This document shows, piece by piece, positions 32,241 to 43,344 of a DNA stretch of 64,000 bases. The notes below the pieces were generated by a model. It had not been told where the DNA came from. It saw only the letters and a list, made by a program, of their open reading frames with translations, and made no database searches. This DNA comes from Strigamia acuminata. Its lineage: Eukaryota; Arthropoda; Chilopoda; Geophilomorpha; Linotaeniidae. The stretch lies in assembly GCA_949358305.1 (NCBI GenBank), contig OX442318.1, forward strand, positions 3,086,501-3,150,500. The letters are read 5' to 3'. Position numbers and translations under genes: made by a program. How positions within the stretch are numbered: position 1 is the first letter of the stretch; every line of letters begins with the position of its first letter.

Positions 32241-35200
32241 ATGAGTGTGGAAGACATGGAAAGATTTTCTTTCCCATTCCAACCTTATTCTATTCAAGCT
32301 GAATTCATGAAAAACTTGTACGGAGTCCTCGAAGATGGAAAAATAGGAATTTTTGAAAGCCCAACCGGAACGGTTAGTAAACAAAATATCCGCCAATTTG
32401 TCTGCTTTGTTAATTACAAATTTTAATAAATATATATTTTTTTCAATTTTATTTCAGGGGAAGAGTCTGAGTTTAATTTGCGGTGCGTTAACGTGGCTGA
32501 AAGATCACCGGGAAAAAACGTTGGCGGAATTGGAAAAACAACTGCAGTAAATTTGAAGAAGAAATTTTTATTTTGTTTGAATTAATTTAATATTATCTTT
32601 GCAGGTGTAAAAGTAAAGATAGTGATTCGAATTTTGATTGGTTCGAGCAGTTTTCGAAGCAAAAAGAAGAGGAAATTAATAAAAAGGACATTAAAGTATT
32701 GAGATGAATTTCTAAAAATGACAAAATCACTTTAGGGGAACTGTGCTTTACGTTTAAATGAACCCTGAACGTTTATTTAACGTATTTTGAACGTTTTAAA
32801 AGCAAAATATGCAGTTTTCACGTACAAAATGAATTTATTTAGTCGCAAAAATGATGTTTTAATTTAAAAAATTCATTTTTCGTCGTATAACTTGACTAAA
32901 TCATTACAAAAATGACAAAATCACTTAAAACGAACTGTTCTATTGTTATTTAACGTATTTTAAACGTTTTAAAAGCATTGTACCACAGCATTGTACCACA
33001 AAAATGCAGTTTTTAAGTACAAAATCAATTACTTTAGATGCAAAAATGACAAAATTGACGCATTAGATTAATTTTTCGAACTATAATTAACTTTTACTAT
33101 AATTTATTTCATTCTAGGAGAAATATGAGAAGTATAAAAAGTGGGAGCAGCGAATCAAACGCCTAAAAGAAGGAAAAATCGAGCCGAAAACGGCCGAAAT
33201 GGACATTGAATTCGACGAATTGTTCAAGAATGCGGAAGAAATCCGCTCATTGGTGAGAAACACGTTAAAAGAACCGGAAAACGACGAGGAATTGTTGCTG
33301 TCGGATTACGACAGCGACGACGAGACGAAAAAGGAGGAAGACGACGCAAACGAGGACGAAAGCGAGGATTTAATCGGCAGGATTTATTACTGCAGTCGAA
33401 CTCACTCGCAGTTGGTGCAGTTTGTGCGCGAAATTCAAAAAAGTTCGTTTTGTAAAGACGTGCGAGTCGCGTCGTTGGCGTCAAGACAAACGACGTGCAT
33501 CAACGAGTCCGTGACGAGATTGAAATCGCTATCGCTCATTAATGATCAGTGCTTGAATCTGCAGAAGAATGCCAAGGGAAAAAGTAGGCTTATATTGGTT
33601 GGTGATTTTTTTGTGCTTATTTTGTGTATTTTTTGTGATTTTTTTGTGATTTTTTGGGATTTTTGTGTGATTTTTGTGATTTTGTTTGTTTTTCAGGTAT
33701 TGTTTGTGGTTGTGATGATAAGAAGAGTGTTAAAAAGAGGAAGGTGTCGCAAGGATGTCGGTTTTTCAAGGCTGGTTTAGTCGATTTGGTCCAGAGAGAA
33801 ATTTTGGTATAATAGTTTGTTTTTATTTTTTTCTAGATGAAAATATTCGATTTTAGTCGTGAAAAAATTGATTTTTGATGCTATAAAATCAATTTTTGAC
33901 TAAATTAATCCAATTTTTGAAAATATACATTTGTTTTTTTACATGAATCAAATAATTTAACTTTTCTGACAAAAATTTCAATTTTTTCAATTTTTGGGCC
34001 AAAAAATCAAGACAAATTTATATTCGCCTGGCGAATGGATTCATATTCTGTTGGTTTATTTTGCAGACTCAAGTGCTTGATATCGAACAACTAGTTGAAA
34101 TAGGCAAGAAAAAACACGGGTGTCCTTTCTATGCATCTCGTCGAGCAGCAACAGATGCTGAAGTACAAATTACATTTTATTTTTTCAAATAATGAAAAAT
34201 TCTGAAATTTTAATTTCTTAGATTATAGTTTTACCGTACAGCACACTACTACACAAAAAAACGAGGGAAGCGAGTGCAGTTCGGTTGAAAAACAGCGTTA
34301 TTATCATCGACGAAGCGCACAATCTCACCGACGCCATTACCAACATCCACAGCGTAGAAATTACAGGAGCGCAAGTGTGATATTTTAAAAATCCACCGAT
34401 TCCAGTATAGTTGTGAATGTGACGTTACGGTGATGATGACAAATACCTCATTCACATCCATACTAGAATAAGAAATTTTTCAATTTTATTAAGGTTTTTC
34501 TTTTTTTCAGTTGCTTAAAGCTCACTCACAACTACAACAGTATCAGGAAAGGTATAAATTAAGACTAAAAGCGAAGAATATGTTGAATACGAGTCAACTT
34601 TTAGTCGTGCTAGTTAGGCTTATTAAACAACTCGGAGGTAATCGTTAATTTTCTTCGTTTAAGTTGTTTATTTATTTTTATTTTTCTTAGGTGAAGCTGG
34701 GGTGTTTGGAACTGCCAGTAGCGCAAAAACAGGCGCAAAAATTGCTATGTTGAATGATTTTTTAATGGCCGCTCAATTAGATAACGTGAATTTATTCAAA
34801 ATCATCGGATTTTGCGAAGCGAGCGGAATAGCGAAGAAACTTATCGGATTCGTTGGAAAGTATCACGTGGTTAATGATAAACCGTTGGAAATTAAAGAGG
34901 ATAAATGTGGCGTGTCGAAGTTCTTGGAAAAAATGTGCGAATCGCGTGGAAAATTGGTTGTGGAGAAGAACGAGGCGAGAGTTGAAGAAACGAAGGAGTT
35001 TATTGTGCCGAGTTCACCGTTGAATCAAATAATTTCCTTTTTTCAAGCTATTACGAATGAAAATAAAGATGGACGACTTGTTACTAACATCAAGGGTGAG
35101 TATTTGCATAAAAAAATTCAATTTTCATCCAGAAAAATTGAATTTTCATCCAAAAAAATTCAATTTTCATCCAAAAAAATTCAATTTTCATCCAAAAAAT

Positions 35201-37537
35201 TCAATTTTCACCAAAAAATTCAATTTTCATCCAAAAAAAATTCAATTTTCATCCAAAAAATTCAATTTTCACCAAAAAATTCAATTTCAATCCAAAAAAA
35301 TTCAATTTTTATCCAAAAAATTCAATTTTCATCCAAAAAATTCAATTTTCATCCAAAAAATTTAATTTTCATCCAAAAAATTCAATTTTTATCCAAAAAT
35401 GTAAAAAGAAAATCAATTTTTAATCAAAAAAATTCAATTTTTACCCTAAAAATTAAAAACAAAATGTATTTCAACAATTTTTATCACGTTCTAGACACCG
35501 TCAATGAATCCACACTCAAATACATGCTACTAAATCCTTCAACACACTTCAAAGAAATCGTTTCCGAAGCAAAAGCGATCATAGTAGCCGGCGGAACGAT
35601 GCAGCCAGTAACAAACAACCAAACCAAACCAAACCAACAAAACCACTCATTCAATTCCACATTTCCAGACATCCGAATTCACCGACCAATTATTTATCCC
35701 CGCCGGAGCAAAACGAGACAACATCCTCCATTTCTCCTACGGTCACGTGATCCCCGATGACCATTTGACCGCTATGGTGATGGGAAAAGGTCCCTCCGGA
35801 CTAGAACTCAATTTCTCCTTCCAAAACAGACAAACTCAGCCGCAGTTGATCGACGAATTAGGGCGACTCGTGTGCAACATCGCCAACGTCATCCCCGGCG
35901 GAATCGTCTGTTTTTTCCCTTCCTACAGTTACGTCACGTCCGTTTGCGAGCAATGGGCCAAAACAAACGTTTTGCAACGCATTTCCCTTAAGAAAAAGGT
36001 GCAGTTTGTCCCAATTTGATTGAAAGAATCGTTTGACTCGAATTATTATTTCTTTTTGCAGATTTTTAACGAACCGAAAGTAGCCGCCGATTGTCAGCGG
36101 GTTTTATTCGAATATTCAAAAGCAATACAAGTATAAAATAATTATTTGTGATGCATTATCAATTGGGCCCCAAAGTACGAGACCAGTAAACCACACCAGA
36201 AGAATTGAAGATTAGGCCTGAATAATTGATTACTGCATTTAAATGTGCATTTTTGCGTACCCACGGCCCTTGAAAATGGGATTTAGGGCTGTTAGGACCC
36301 AAAAAATTGCAATTTACTGCATTTAGGGCCACAAAAGTAGCATTTTGTGCATTTCAGGCACAAAAAGTTGCAATTTTGTGCATTTCAGGCACAAAAAGTT
36401 GCAATTTACTCCATTTAGGGCCATATAAATTGCATTTTTGTGCATTTCAGGCACAAAAATTTGGAATTTTGTGCATTTCAGGCACAAAAAGTTGCAATTT
36501 TGTGCATTTCAGGCACAATAAGTTGCAATTTACTCCATTTAGGGCCATATAAATTGCATTTTTGTGCATTTCAGGCACAAAAATTTGGAATTTTGTGCAT
36601 TTCAGGCACAAAAGGTTGCAATTTTGTGCATTTCAGGCACAAAAAGTTGCAATTTTGTGCATTTCAGGCACAACAAGTTGCAATTTACTCTATTTAGGGC
36701 CATAAAAATTGCATTTTTGTCCACTTGAGGCACAATTTAATTCATTTAGAACCTTAAAATTGCAATTTCATGCACCTAGGGGCACAAAAATTGCAATTTT
36801 TGTGCATTTAAAGCTCAAGAAGTTGCAATTTTATTCATTTACGGCCCAAAAAATTAAAATATAATGATTCTGGGGCCCCAAATTTGCATAATTCATCACT
36901 GAAAAAAATTCTCGACAATTAAGAATTGAATGAATTGATTTACCGGTATTCTTCTAGCAATGCAGAAGCGATTTGAGTGGAAAACAAACCGGGGCGATTC
37001 TGTTGAGTGTCGTCGGCGGGAAAATGAGCGAAGGGATAAACTTCAGCGACGATCTAGGCCGCTGCGTAGTCATGGTGGGCTTGCCCTACCCCAACGTCAA
37101 ATCTGCCGAACTTAAGGAAAAAATGGATTACTTAAGCAGAAGTTTGGTAAATACAATTAAATTAAATTCACAATTTATTTTCTACAATTTTTTTACACAA
37201 TTTTTCAGCCGAAATCAGCGGACGGTCAAACCGCCGGTCAAATTTATTACGAAAACATGTGTAGCAAAGCTGTCAATCAATCGATCGGACGTGCCATTAG
37301 ACATATAAACGACTACGCCGCCATTTTACTCGTCGATTCGCGTTATGCGCGACAAAATGTACAGAAAAATCTCCCGTCTTGGATTTCATCCAGACTCGCG
37401 GAAACCGATTCTTTCGGTCCGGCTTTCGCTAATATTAGAAATGTATGTTAGAAATTGCGTTTTGTTTTGATTATATTTGATTTTTGTTGTGTTTTTTGCA
37501 GTTTTTCAACGTGAAAAAGCTTCGGGATGCCAAATAG
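32241..37537 (+). CDS. DDX11: DDX11 / Chl1 iron-sulfur DNA helicase
   Basis: Fifteen exons: 32241-32372, 32458-32546, 32605-32695, 33118-33583, 33697-33806, 34067-34162, 34222-34374, 34511-34637, 34691-35095, 35495-35607, 35669-35998, 36062-36130, 36958-37146, 37209-37442 and 37502-37537. All phases agree; the product is 879 residues. Walker A SPTGTGKS is split by intron 1. Motif Ia is [10 protein letters not shown]. Iron-sulfur cysteines are near 231, 249, 280 and 315. The DEAH box is at 358-361, AGGTMQP follows, and the helicase end has [15 protein letters not shown] and [12 protein letters not shown]11 is a 5'-3' helicase that unwinds forks and G-quadruplexes and supports sister-chromatid cohesion. 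Its 3' end faces POLR1D-like, 64 bp away. Confidence 0.97.
35105..35440. repeat. 20-bp minisatellite in DDX11 intron 9
   Basis: Units near TTCAATTTTCATCCAAAAAA repeat about fifteen times. They keep the frame open for a while, so a naive ORF runs from exon 9 into exon 10; the flanking GT (35096) and AG (35494) mark it as an intron. Confidence 0.9.
36300..36720. repeat. ~31-bp minisatellite in DDX11 intron 12
   Basis: Units of TTGCAATTTTGTGCATTTCA plus GGCACAAAAAG alternate with an ACTCCATTTAGGGCC variant, forming a higher-order repeat of about 120 bp. Confidence 0.9.
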
Positions 37538-37601
37538 TAAATAGAAAATGTTGAATTAGAAGTGGAGAATTAATTTAGAATAAATTTTTGTATGTTTGAA
37601 G

Positions 37602-38046
37602 TCATTTTGGGGAATTTCTTCGGTTTTTTTTGTCGTCTTTCACGTTTTCTTCTTTGATTTTCTGCTTTTTCGACGTTTTTTGCTCGGCTTCGGGTCGATT
37701 TTTCGATGTTTTCCTTCTTTTCAAGTCTTTGGTCTCAGTACTTCGGTTTTTATTCGCACCGACGACATTGAAGAGGGTGTTTTGTAGGAAACGTTTGTTT
37801 GTTGGTGGCAATGGGCATTTTTCCCTGGAAAATAAAATTGGTTAAATTTTAATCGGAAAATCGTTTGGTTTTTGTGTGGAATTTACCAGCCTGTTGGTCC
37901 TATGGCGTCGGCTCGAGCTGCACCACGTTTAGCTTCTTTAAGGATTTCTTCCCTAGCTAATCTAGATAGAAAAAATAATTTAAAGTTACATAAAATAAGC
38001 GAAAAAGAACGAAAATAATTCACTTTTCCAAAGCAGCGTCGTCCAT
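37602..38046 (-). CDS. POLR1D isoform-2-like small protein
   Basis: Three exons: 38046-38024, 37961-37887 and 37824-37602, giving 106 residues. It begins MDDAALEKLAREEILKEAKR, then GPTGWEKCPLPPTNKRFLQN, and ends in a very basic Lys/Arg-rich tail. This matches the alternative vertebrate POLR1D product (isoform 2), which shares its first exon with RNA polymerase I/III subunit RPAC2 but has different later exons. Here no RPAC2 exons lie nearby: DDX11 converges immediately downstream. The gene therefore stands alone. Function is poorly known. The basic tail suggests nuclear or nucleolar location (inference). Confidence 0.85.
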
Positions 38047-38429
38047 GTTTATCAATCCCGCAGCGCATTGCCAGCGCATCGCTTCTATTATGGATCAATC
38101 TCATTCGTCTTAATCAACTAAAAACAAAAACAAAATAATAATATTTCAGCATAATTATTTTACCAATATTATTATTATTATTTTTAAATATTATTTCCAT
38201 TAAAACGAATTATTTCATAAAATAAAAACATCAATTTCTAGACCAATTTTTCGCAGCCCTGATTTCGCCATTAATCCACAACTGAACTGGAATCTGTGTA
38301 TCCGGTAATGGCGGCGCAATGTTGAACAACAAAACGGTCAAACACGGTAAACAGAGCCGAAAAATCGCGTTTTCCTCGAACAAAACAAACTAAAACCACT
38401 TTATTTCATCAAATCTAGCTAACACCAAG
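38047..38429. promoter_or_regulatory. Divergent promoter region, POLR1D-like / CDK2AP
   Basis: 383 bp between two diverging starts. It is AT-rich at the left and holds GGTAATGGCGGCGC, a YY1-like core, near 38300. Confidence 0.4.
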
Positions 38430-38762
38430 ATGGAAGATGATCTGCAAGCTGCAGATTCACCCAACGCCGTCACACAATTAAGTAATCCAGGAACACCGAG
38501 AAACGATGACATTTCCTTACTGCAAGTTGCTGCCGTAGCAAACCCGACTGGAATTCCGAATATCCCTGTGCTCGGACGTACGCAACAACCGCAGAGCAAA
38601 TACGCGCAGTTGTTGGCAGTTATCGAGGATCTGGGCAAGGATATACGGCCCACTTACGCCGGCAGTAAAAGTTCGGCAGAACGGCTGAAAAGAGGAATTG
38701 TTCACGCGAGGATTTTGGTCCGCGAATGTCTGATGGAAACAGAACGAAGTGCGAGAAATTGA
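38430..38762 (+). CDS. CDK2AP1/2 (DOC1) family protein
   Basis: A single exon of 110 residues. The C-terminal half is highly conserved: [20 protein letters not shown], then [15 protein letters not shown] and [14 protein letters not shown]. In vertebrates CDK2AP1 restrains CDK2 and is a stable subunit of the NuRD chromatin-remodelling complex. The N-terminal 55 residues are less conserved and probably disordered. CDK2AP1 and CDK2AP2 cannot be told apart here; a single invertebrate copy usually corresponds to both. A polyadenylation signal (AATAAA) follows near 38911. Confidence 0.92.
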   Translation: MEDDLQAADSPNAVTQLSNPGTPRNDDISLLQVAAVANPTGIPNIPVLGRTQQPQSKYAQLLAVIEDLGKDIRPTYAGSKSSAERLKRGIVHARILVRECLMETERSARN

Positions 38763-39045
38763 AATTTTTTTAGCTTTTGGTTTTGATTTTTGGTAGATTT
38801 TACCTATGTTTCGCTTTTAATTGAATCAACAACTGTTGTGTTTTATACTGATTGTTAATCAACGGCGGATTTTGTACGAGTTTTTCAGTTTTTTGCTACC
38901 CAATTGTGGAATAAAATTTTTTTGTAGGAAAAAAATGCTTTAAACGAAAAGTAATTGAATAAAAGGTCCTAAAACACCTTTTTATTTATTAAAAAATAAT
39001 TAAGAAAGTATTTTATAAACAAAATACTTTTTTGAATGATTTTTA

Positions 39046-40657
39046 TTATGATTGATCGTCTGTCCATGACCATAATTTCAAACTACAATCATAAAACGAA
39101 CAGGACGTCAAAAGGAAATGATTTTCTTCCATTTTTTCGTGGCACCAATCAACACCGTACGCCATAGATTCGTGTTTTGTGAAACGGAAATGCCTGGTCG
39201 GATCTAAAACGGAGAAAAAAACAGGAAAAATTAATTTGAAAGTTTTTAAAAGATTTAATTTTACCTTTGAGAGAAACTATATGGACGCCGTTATGCATGG
39301 CGGCGATGGCAACGTGGTTGTTAGCGAAAGGACAATACTTAATCCTCCAGATACCGCCACCAACATTCAACCGTTGCAGGGGTTTAGTCAACGTTCTCGT
39401 GTCCCATTCTCTCAAATATTCGTCGTAACTAAACAAAAAAAATTCAAATTCAAAGAAAATTCAAATAAAAATCCACAAATTTAAATAAAAAACATCAAAA
39501 AATGAATGAAAAACACAAAACACTTAAAAATTAACAATACAAAATTATAATTAAAAAAAAAAACATCAAAAACCTAAACAAAAACATCAAAAACCCAAAC
39601 AAAAACATCAAAAATCCAAACAAAAACATTAAAGACAAACAAAAACATCAAATCCAAACAAAAACATCAAATATCCAAACAAAAACATCAAAAATCCAAA
39701 CAAAAACATCAAAAATCCAAACAAAAACACAAAAAAACATTAGATAATTACAATTTTATCACCTCCCAGTGCACAATCTATGCGTATTCATTGGATCAAC
39801 TGAAATATTCGTCACTCCCATACTATGCCTACAAACAAAAACAAAATAAATAAATAACACCTAAAAACCTAAAAACGAATCTTACTCTTTACTAACACAT
39901 CTCACGGCTTCATTAAGCCTCGTATCCCAAACTTTGAATTTGCAATCGTCGCCACCTAAAAATACATTTAAAAAAACTTAAAACTACAAAATGACCAATA
40001 TAAATACGAATAAATACCCGAATAAATGATATTCGCTTCGGTTTGGTCAAATGCGCACGTCCAAGCTTCGTATTCGTGCGCTTTCCAGCAATTTTTAAGT
40101 TTCATCTCATTCGCATCAATAAGTGCTAAATTGCCCAACGAAGTACACGTGATGACGTCATTTCTACCCTGCCCGCTCCAACAAATAGCTAAGCCCAGCC
40201 CGTCGTTTTCGATCGACAAGTCACCGATTTTCCGACACTTTGTACCGGATTTTTGCAACGAATAAAATTGCGCGGATCCACGTGCGTTTACCAGTCCAAA
40301 AATTGGCGATTCCGAGTGGTTCGTGGACCATTTTATGTCCAAAATACCCGCGGTTTCTAATTTTTCTTCGCTTTTCAATCGCGGTGGCGAGACGTCTTCC
40401 AATTGGTGAATTTCGAACTGGCCCGTTCTGCTGGGGGATTCGGTCTGTCGGTAGAAGGGCGCCATGTGATTAATACAATATTTCTTTGATATTTTAATAC
40501 TAACTTGATCAGACGATTCGTTCAGTTGATAAGTGCCTAGTAATGCGAAGCGATGGTAGTTTTGTATCGGACACCATTCGACCGCATCTGCGTTTAGTTT
40601 TGTGTCTATTTGTTGATGAAAAACAATCGATTCGGATGAGGCTGTAGCGGCGGCCAT
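39046..40657 (-). CDS. DPH7: DPH7, diphthine methylesterase (WD40)
   Basis: Five exons: 40657-40018, 39955-39886, 39828-39763, 39428-39265 and 39203-39046, giving 365 residues. WD-type repeats include GGDDCKFKVWDTR (the tryptophan-aspartate repeat across exons 1-2), SYDEYLREWDTR and a C-terminal LLTSCSFYDCSLKLWSW, all in the DPH7 pattern. The enzyme demethylates the diphthine intermediate on elongation factor 2, a step of diphthamide synthesis in the cytosol. It is shorter than human DPH7 (about 450). The start has an AAAAATGGCCGCC context. Its 3' end faces CDK2AP. Confidence 0.93.
39545..39735. repeat. ~20-bp minisatellite in DPH7 intron 3
   Basis: Repeats of ACATCAAAAATCCAAACAAAA, about nine copies. 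Confidence 0.85.
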
Positions 40658-40810
40658 TTTTAATTAGCTTTGATTTTCGCCACTTGGGGATTATTTTAAT
40701 GGCGGAGATATTAATGGCGCCGGTAATTAAATTCAAAATTGTTCAAATATATATTGTTTTATTGATTTAAAATAAAAAATTCGACGTAATAATGAAATTA
40801 TAATAAAATA

Positions 40811-40887
40811 TCGACAACTTCATGTAATTTTTTTAATTTTAATAAAATTTTATTTCCTGCAACAGCAGAAAAATATACAAAAGTATA
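40811..40887. repeat. Direct repeat, left copy (pair 45796-45876)
   Basis: TCGACAACTTCATGTA through AAATATACAAAAGTATA occurs here and again 5 kb away with only T-run length differences. It includes AATAAA on the minus strand, so it looks like a gene 3' end that was duplicated together with the block between. Confidence 0.85.
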
Positions 40888-41389
40888 GGAGCTGGTGAGG
40901 ATCCTCTTGTTGATGTTGCCAGTGCCGACTGGCGGCGGCGGCGGCCAGTTGGTCACACATTGTCGCCGCCAAATTATTGTTTATTTATCATTTATTCCTC
41001 TATTATTTCGTACCTAATTATTAGTTATTACATAAGTTTATTAATTTAAAATGTCGTTTTATTTAGTGTAAAGTTCCTATTAATTTATTCAAGAAATAGA
41101 ATAAATTCAAGTTTTATTTTTAAGAAAGTCAAGTTTGTTTATTAGATTTTCTTTACTTGAATTGTTTGATTTAATTGTATGATTAAATCAATCAATTTCG
41201 TTTAAGATTAGTTTAATTTTAGAGAATTTAGAATATATAAGTCCCGACGTGGCATTAGTGGTTTTGATTTGTTAATTTCAGTCAGTTTTAAGTATCAACA
41301 TTCAGGATTACTACACAGTATGTGAAGTTGTACCGACGATAGTCGAGAGAGGACAGCACTACACGCCAACCACCATCTTTGGTGGAGAA
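40888..41389. other. Non-coding stretch before the small-ORF cluster
   Basis: No ORF of note. It has a GC-rich patch (GGCGGCGGCGGCC near 40930) and low-complexity AT DNA. The last ~70 bp (from TGTGAAGTTGTACCGAC at 41320) recur before the ORF at 42794. Confidence 0.5.
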
Positions 41390-41520
41390 ATGGGGAATTG
41401 TTTTTCATTCGAAATTTTTTTTAATTCTGTCTTACACTACAAACGCTTGAACGATTTGTTCCCAAAAGAAGCGGTGGAAGGATTGGGTGTTTGAGAGATT
41501 TGTTTAGATTTTATTTCTCT
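41390..41520 (+). pseudogene. Frameshifted copy of the small membrane-protein family
   Basis: It starts ATGGGGAATTGTTTTTCATT like the intact copies at 42794 and 43045. It has one extra T in the run of Ts (eight instead of seven), which shifts the frame and ends it after 34 codons. Matching DNA continues past the stop. Confidence 0.7.
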
Positions 41521-41904
41521 AAAAAAGTGAGTTTTATTTATCAGTCATAACAAACAGATGTTTTCCAATTTCTGAATCACATGATCCTGGAGTGCCTTAG
41601 GATTCTGCACAGGATGTGCATCCTGTGCAATGATGCAATGAGCATCCTGGCAAATTCAGTTCAAGTCTCGTTTTCACCAGTTTCAGTCATGTCAATTTTG
41701 CTCCAGTTTTCAACAAAACCCAAATTTGATTGTGATTTATTCTTCGAAAGCATTTGTGCTCATTACTAGAGGTAATACAGGATTATCTTTGGATCTTATT
41801 CATGCAACTAGCATTTAGCTGTGTGATATCTTTTCTTGCTCAAGCAGCCAGCTTGAGAGATTTATTTGAATGAAGGAAGCCATTTTGGTTCAGCCATTTT
41901 GGAG

Positions 41905-42380
41905 TTTCAACCTTGTACTCCAATCAAAGTAGAGAGTTATATTGGTAAACCGTGTTTCACGGGAACCTCTAAATGATTCTAACGGTGTAGAAGAAGGACA
42001 AGACGCAAACCTTCAACGATTCGCTCACAACGTGTAAACGATTGAAGGATTGGGTGTTTGTACGATTTGCCTTTACAGTGAAAGCTGCGTAGCCCGGACA
42101 TAGGACGGGTCCTAGAAACTTGTCCGGACTTAAAGGCTGTCCGGATGGGAGAGGGGATTTAGTATTGCTGGGAATAGGTTGGGACCAAATCAGGACCTCC
42201 AAAATGTCCGGTCCACACAGCTGTCCGGTCGGTGCTATGTCCGGGCTACGCAGCTTTGACTGTATATTAAGTTATTTGGGAATATTCATTCTTGGGTTGA
42301 TTTGTTCGTCAAACGCATTCAAAACTTCTAGTAGCATTTTTTATTATGTTATTATTATATTATTATGAAATTATATTTGT
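41905..42380 (+). pseudogene. Decayed copy of the small-ORF unit, split by a MITE
   Basis: Shares CCTTGTACTCCAA, GATTCTAACGGT, CCTTCAACGATTCGCTCACAA and TTATTTGGGAATATTCATTC with the copy at 43560-43800. A 187-bp MITE interrupts it at 42076. No start codon or open frame remains. Confidence 0.7.
42076..42262. mobile_element. 187-bp pogo/Tc1-type MITE
   Basis: Terminal inverted repeats of about 27 bp start CAGTGAAAGCTGCGTAGCC and end in the inverse of CAGTCAAAGCTGCGTAGCC. TA flanks both sides. The paralogous copy near 43703 lacks it and shows the empty site. CAGT ends with TA duplication are typical of pogo/Tigger-like elements. Confidence 0.85.
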
Positions 42381-42404
42381 TAGGTTAGGTTAGGTTAGGT
42401 TAGG
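42380..42404. repeat. (TTAGG)5 telomere-type run
   Basis: Five units here; the duplicated unit at 44063-44077 has three. They are internal to a duplicated segment that also contains a polyadenylation signal (CAATAAAG), so this is not a chromosome end. Confidence 0.9.
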
Positions 42405-42577
42405 TCACTAGAAGAAGCAAAAGGAAGAGATGACCTGAAGATGAAAGAAAAAAGATCCTCAATAAAGTTTGACTTTCAGTCTACTCTGACTTTGACTTTG
42501 GTAAAAAGTTGGGTCACTAGTATGCTCTGGAAACCAGAGCATACTTATTCAATTTTTTTTTGTTTTAAATATAAATA

Positions 42578-42745
42578 ATGATGCAGAAGATAGATCCCCG
42601 GTGTACGGTAGTCGCTTGTTGCATTGGCTTTTTATTCTTAGTAGTAATATCAGTCTATTTACTTTACGGCGTCATTTCGAACGTTATTTTAAGCGAGCAT
42701 GGACTTCTTTCGAGATATTTTCATGTGAAGTTGTACCGACTATAG
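42578..42745 (+). CDS. 55-residue single-pass membrane ORF, unrecognised
   Basis: Begins MMQKIDPRCTVVACCIG, with a hydrophobic stretch of about 22 residues (residues 11-32) and a short polar tail ending KLYRL. Its last codons overlap the DNA that precedes the ORF at 42794. It could be an alternative first exon of that gene or a chance ORF. No homologue is recognised. Confidence 0.35.
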   Translation: MMQKIDPRCTVVACCIGFLFLVVISVYLLYGVISNVILSEHGLLSRYFHVKLYRL

Positions 42746-42793
42746 TCGAGAGAGGACAGCACCACACGCCATCCGCCATCTTTAGATGGAGAA

Positions 42794-43009
42794 ATGGGCA
42801 ATTCGTTCTCATTAGGAATTTTTGTAATTTTCACTCTCACAACCAATCCGTCAACGCTACGATCTCAAAAGAGCCGATTGAAGGAATGGTTTATTGAGCA
42901 TTTTGCTTTATTGATTAGTTACTTGGGCATAATCATCCTTTCTTTAGTGGTAGCGTGTGCTGTAAGACATCCATTTTATGAAAGAATCCAAAATTTAATA
43001 GAGCAGTAA
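42794..43009 (+). CDS. 71-residue small membrane protein, tandem family copy 1
   Basis: The ORF starts MGNSFSLGIFVIFTLTTN, a signal-peptide-like or N-myristoylation-like start. A basic amphipathic segment (SRLKEWFIEHF) follows, then a hydrophobic helix (LLISYLGIIILSLVVACAV) and a polar tail. The copy at 43045 has the same plan with about half the residues identical, so the frame has been kept while the sequence changed. I do not recognise the family. The coding call rests on conservation of the frame between copies, not on known homologues. Confidence 0.5.
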   Translation: MGNSFSLGIFVIFTLTTNPSTLRSQKSRLKEWFIEHFALLISYLGIIILSLVVACAVRHPFYERIQNLIEQ

Positions 43010-43044
43010 ATCTTCAAATTAACCAAAAACGCTCCCAATGCGAA

Positions 43045-43239
43045 ATGGAGAATTGTTTTTCATTCAAAATTTTTTTAATTCTGTCTTACACTACAAACGC
43101 TTCAACGATTCATTCCCAACATAAACGATTGAAGGATTGGGTGTTTGAGCGATTTGCCTTCATAATTAGTTATTTGGGTGTATTCATTCTTGGGTTGGTC
43201 GTCGTCTGTTGTGTGGTGGCCAGGTCGGTCACCATGTAA
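43045..43239 (+). CDS. 64-residue small membrane protein, tandem family copy 2
   Basis: The ORF starts MENCFSFKIFLILSYTTN, with a middle RLKDWVFERFAFIISYLGVF and a hydrophobic end LGLVVVCCVVARSVTM. It is the paralogue of the ORF at 42794. Position 2 is Glu, so the myristoylation-like glycine of copy 1 is not conserved, and a signal peptide plus one membrane helix is the better reading. The downstream DNA repeats again in decayed form at 43345-43530. Confidence 0.45.
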   Translation: MENCFSFKIFLILSYTTNASTIHSQHKRLKDWVFERFAFIISYLGVFILGLVVVCCVVARSVTM

Positions 43240-43344
43240 ATTAGAAAAGTTTTTATAAGTGTTTTTACGCAAAGAGTTTTGTATATTTAATGGCTAGCAA
43301 ATTGAGGAAAATATCAGAGTAAAGTTTTTAAAATATATGTAATA

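Noticed and set aside
42380-42404. Chromosome end
   Set aside because: Only five TTAGG units, inside a segment duplicated 1.7 kb away, with genes on both sides.
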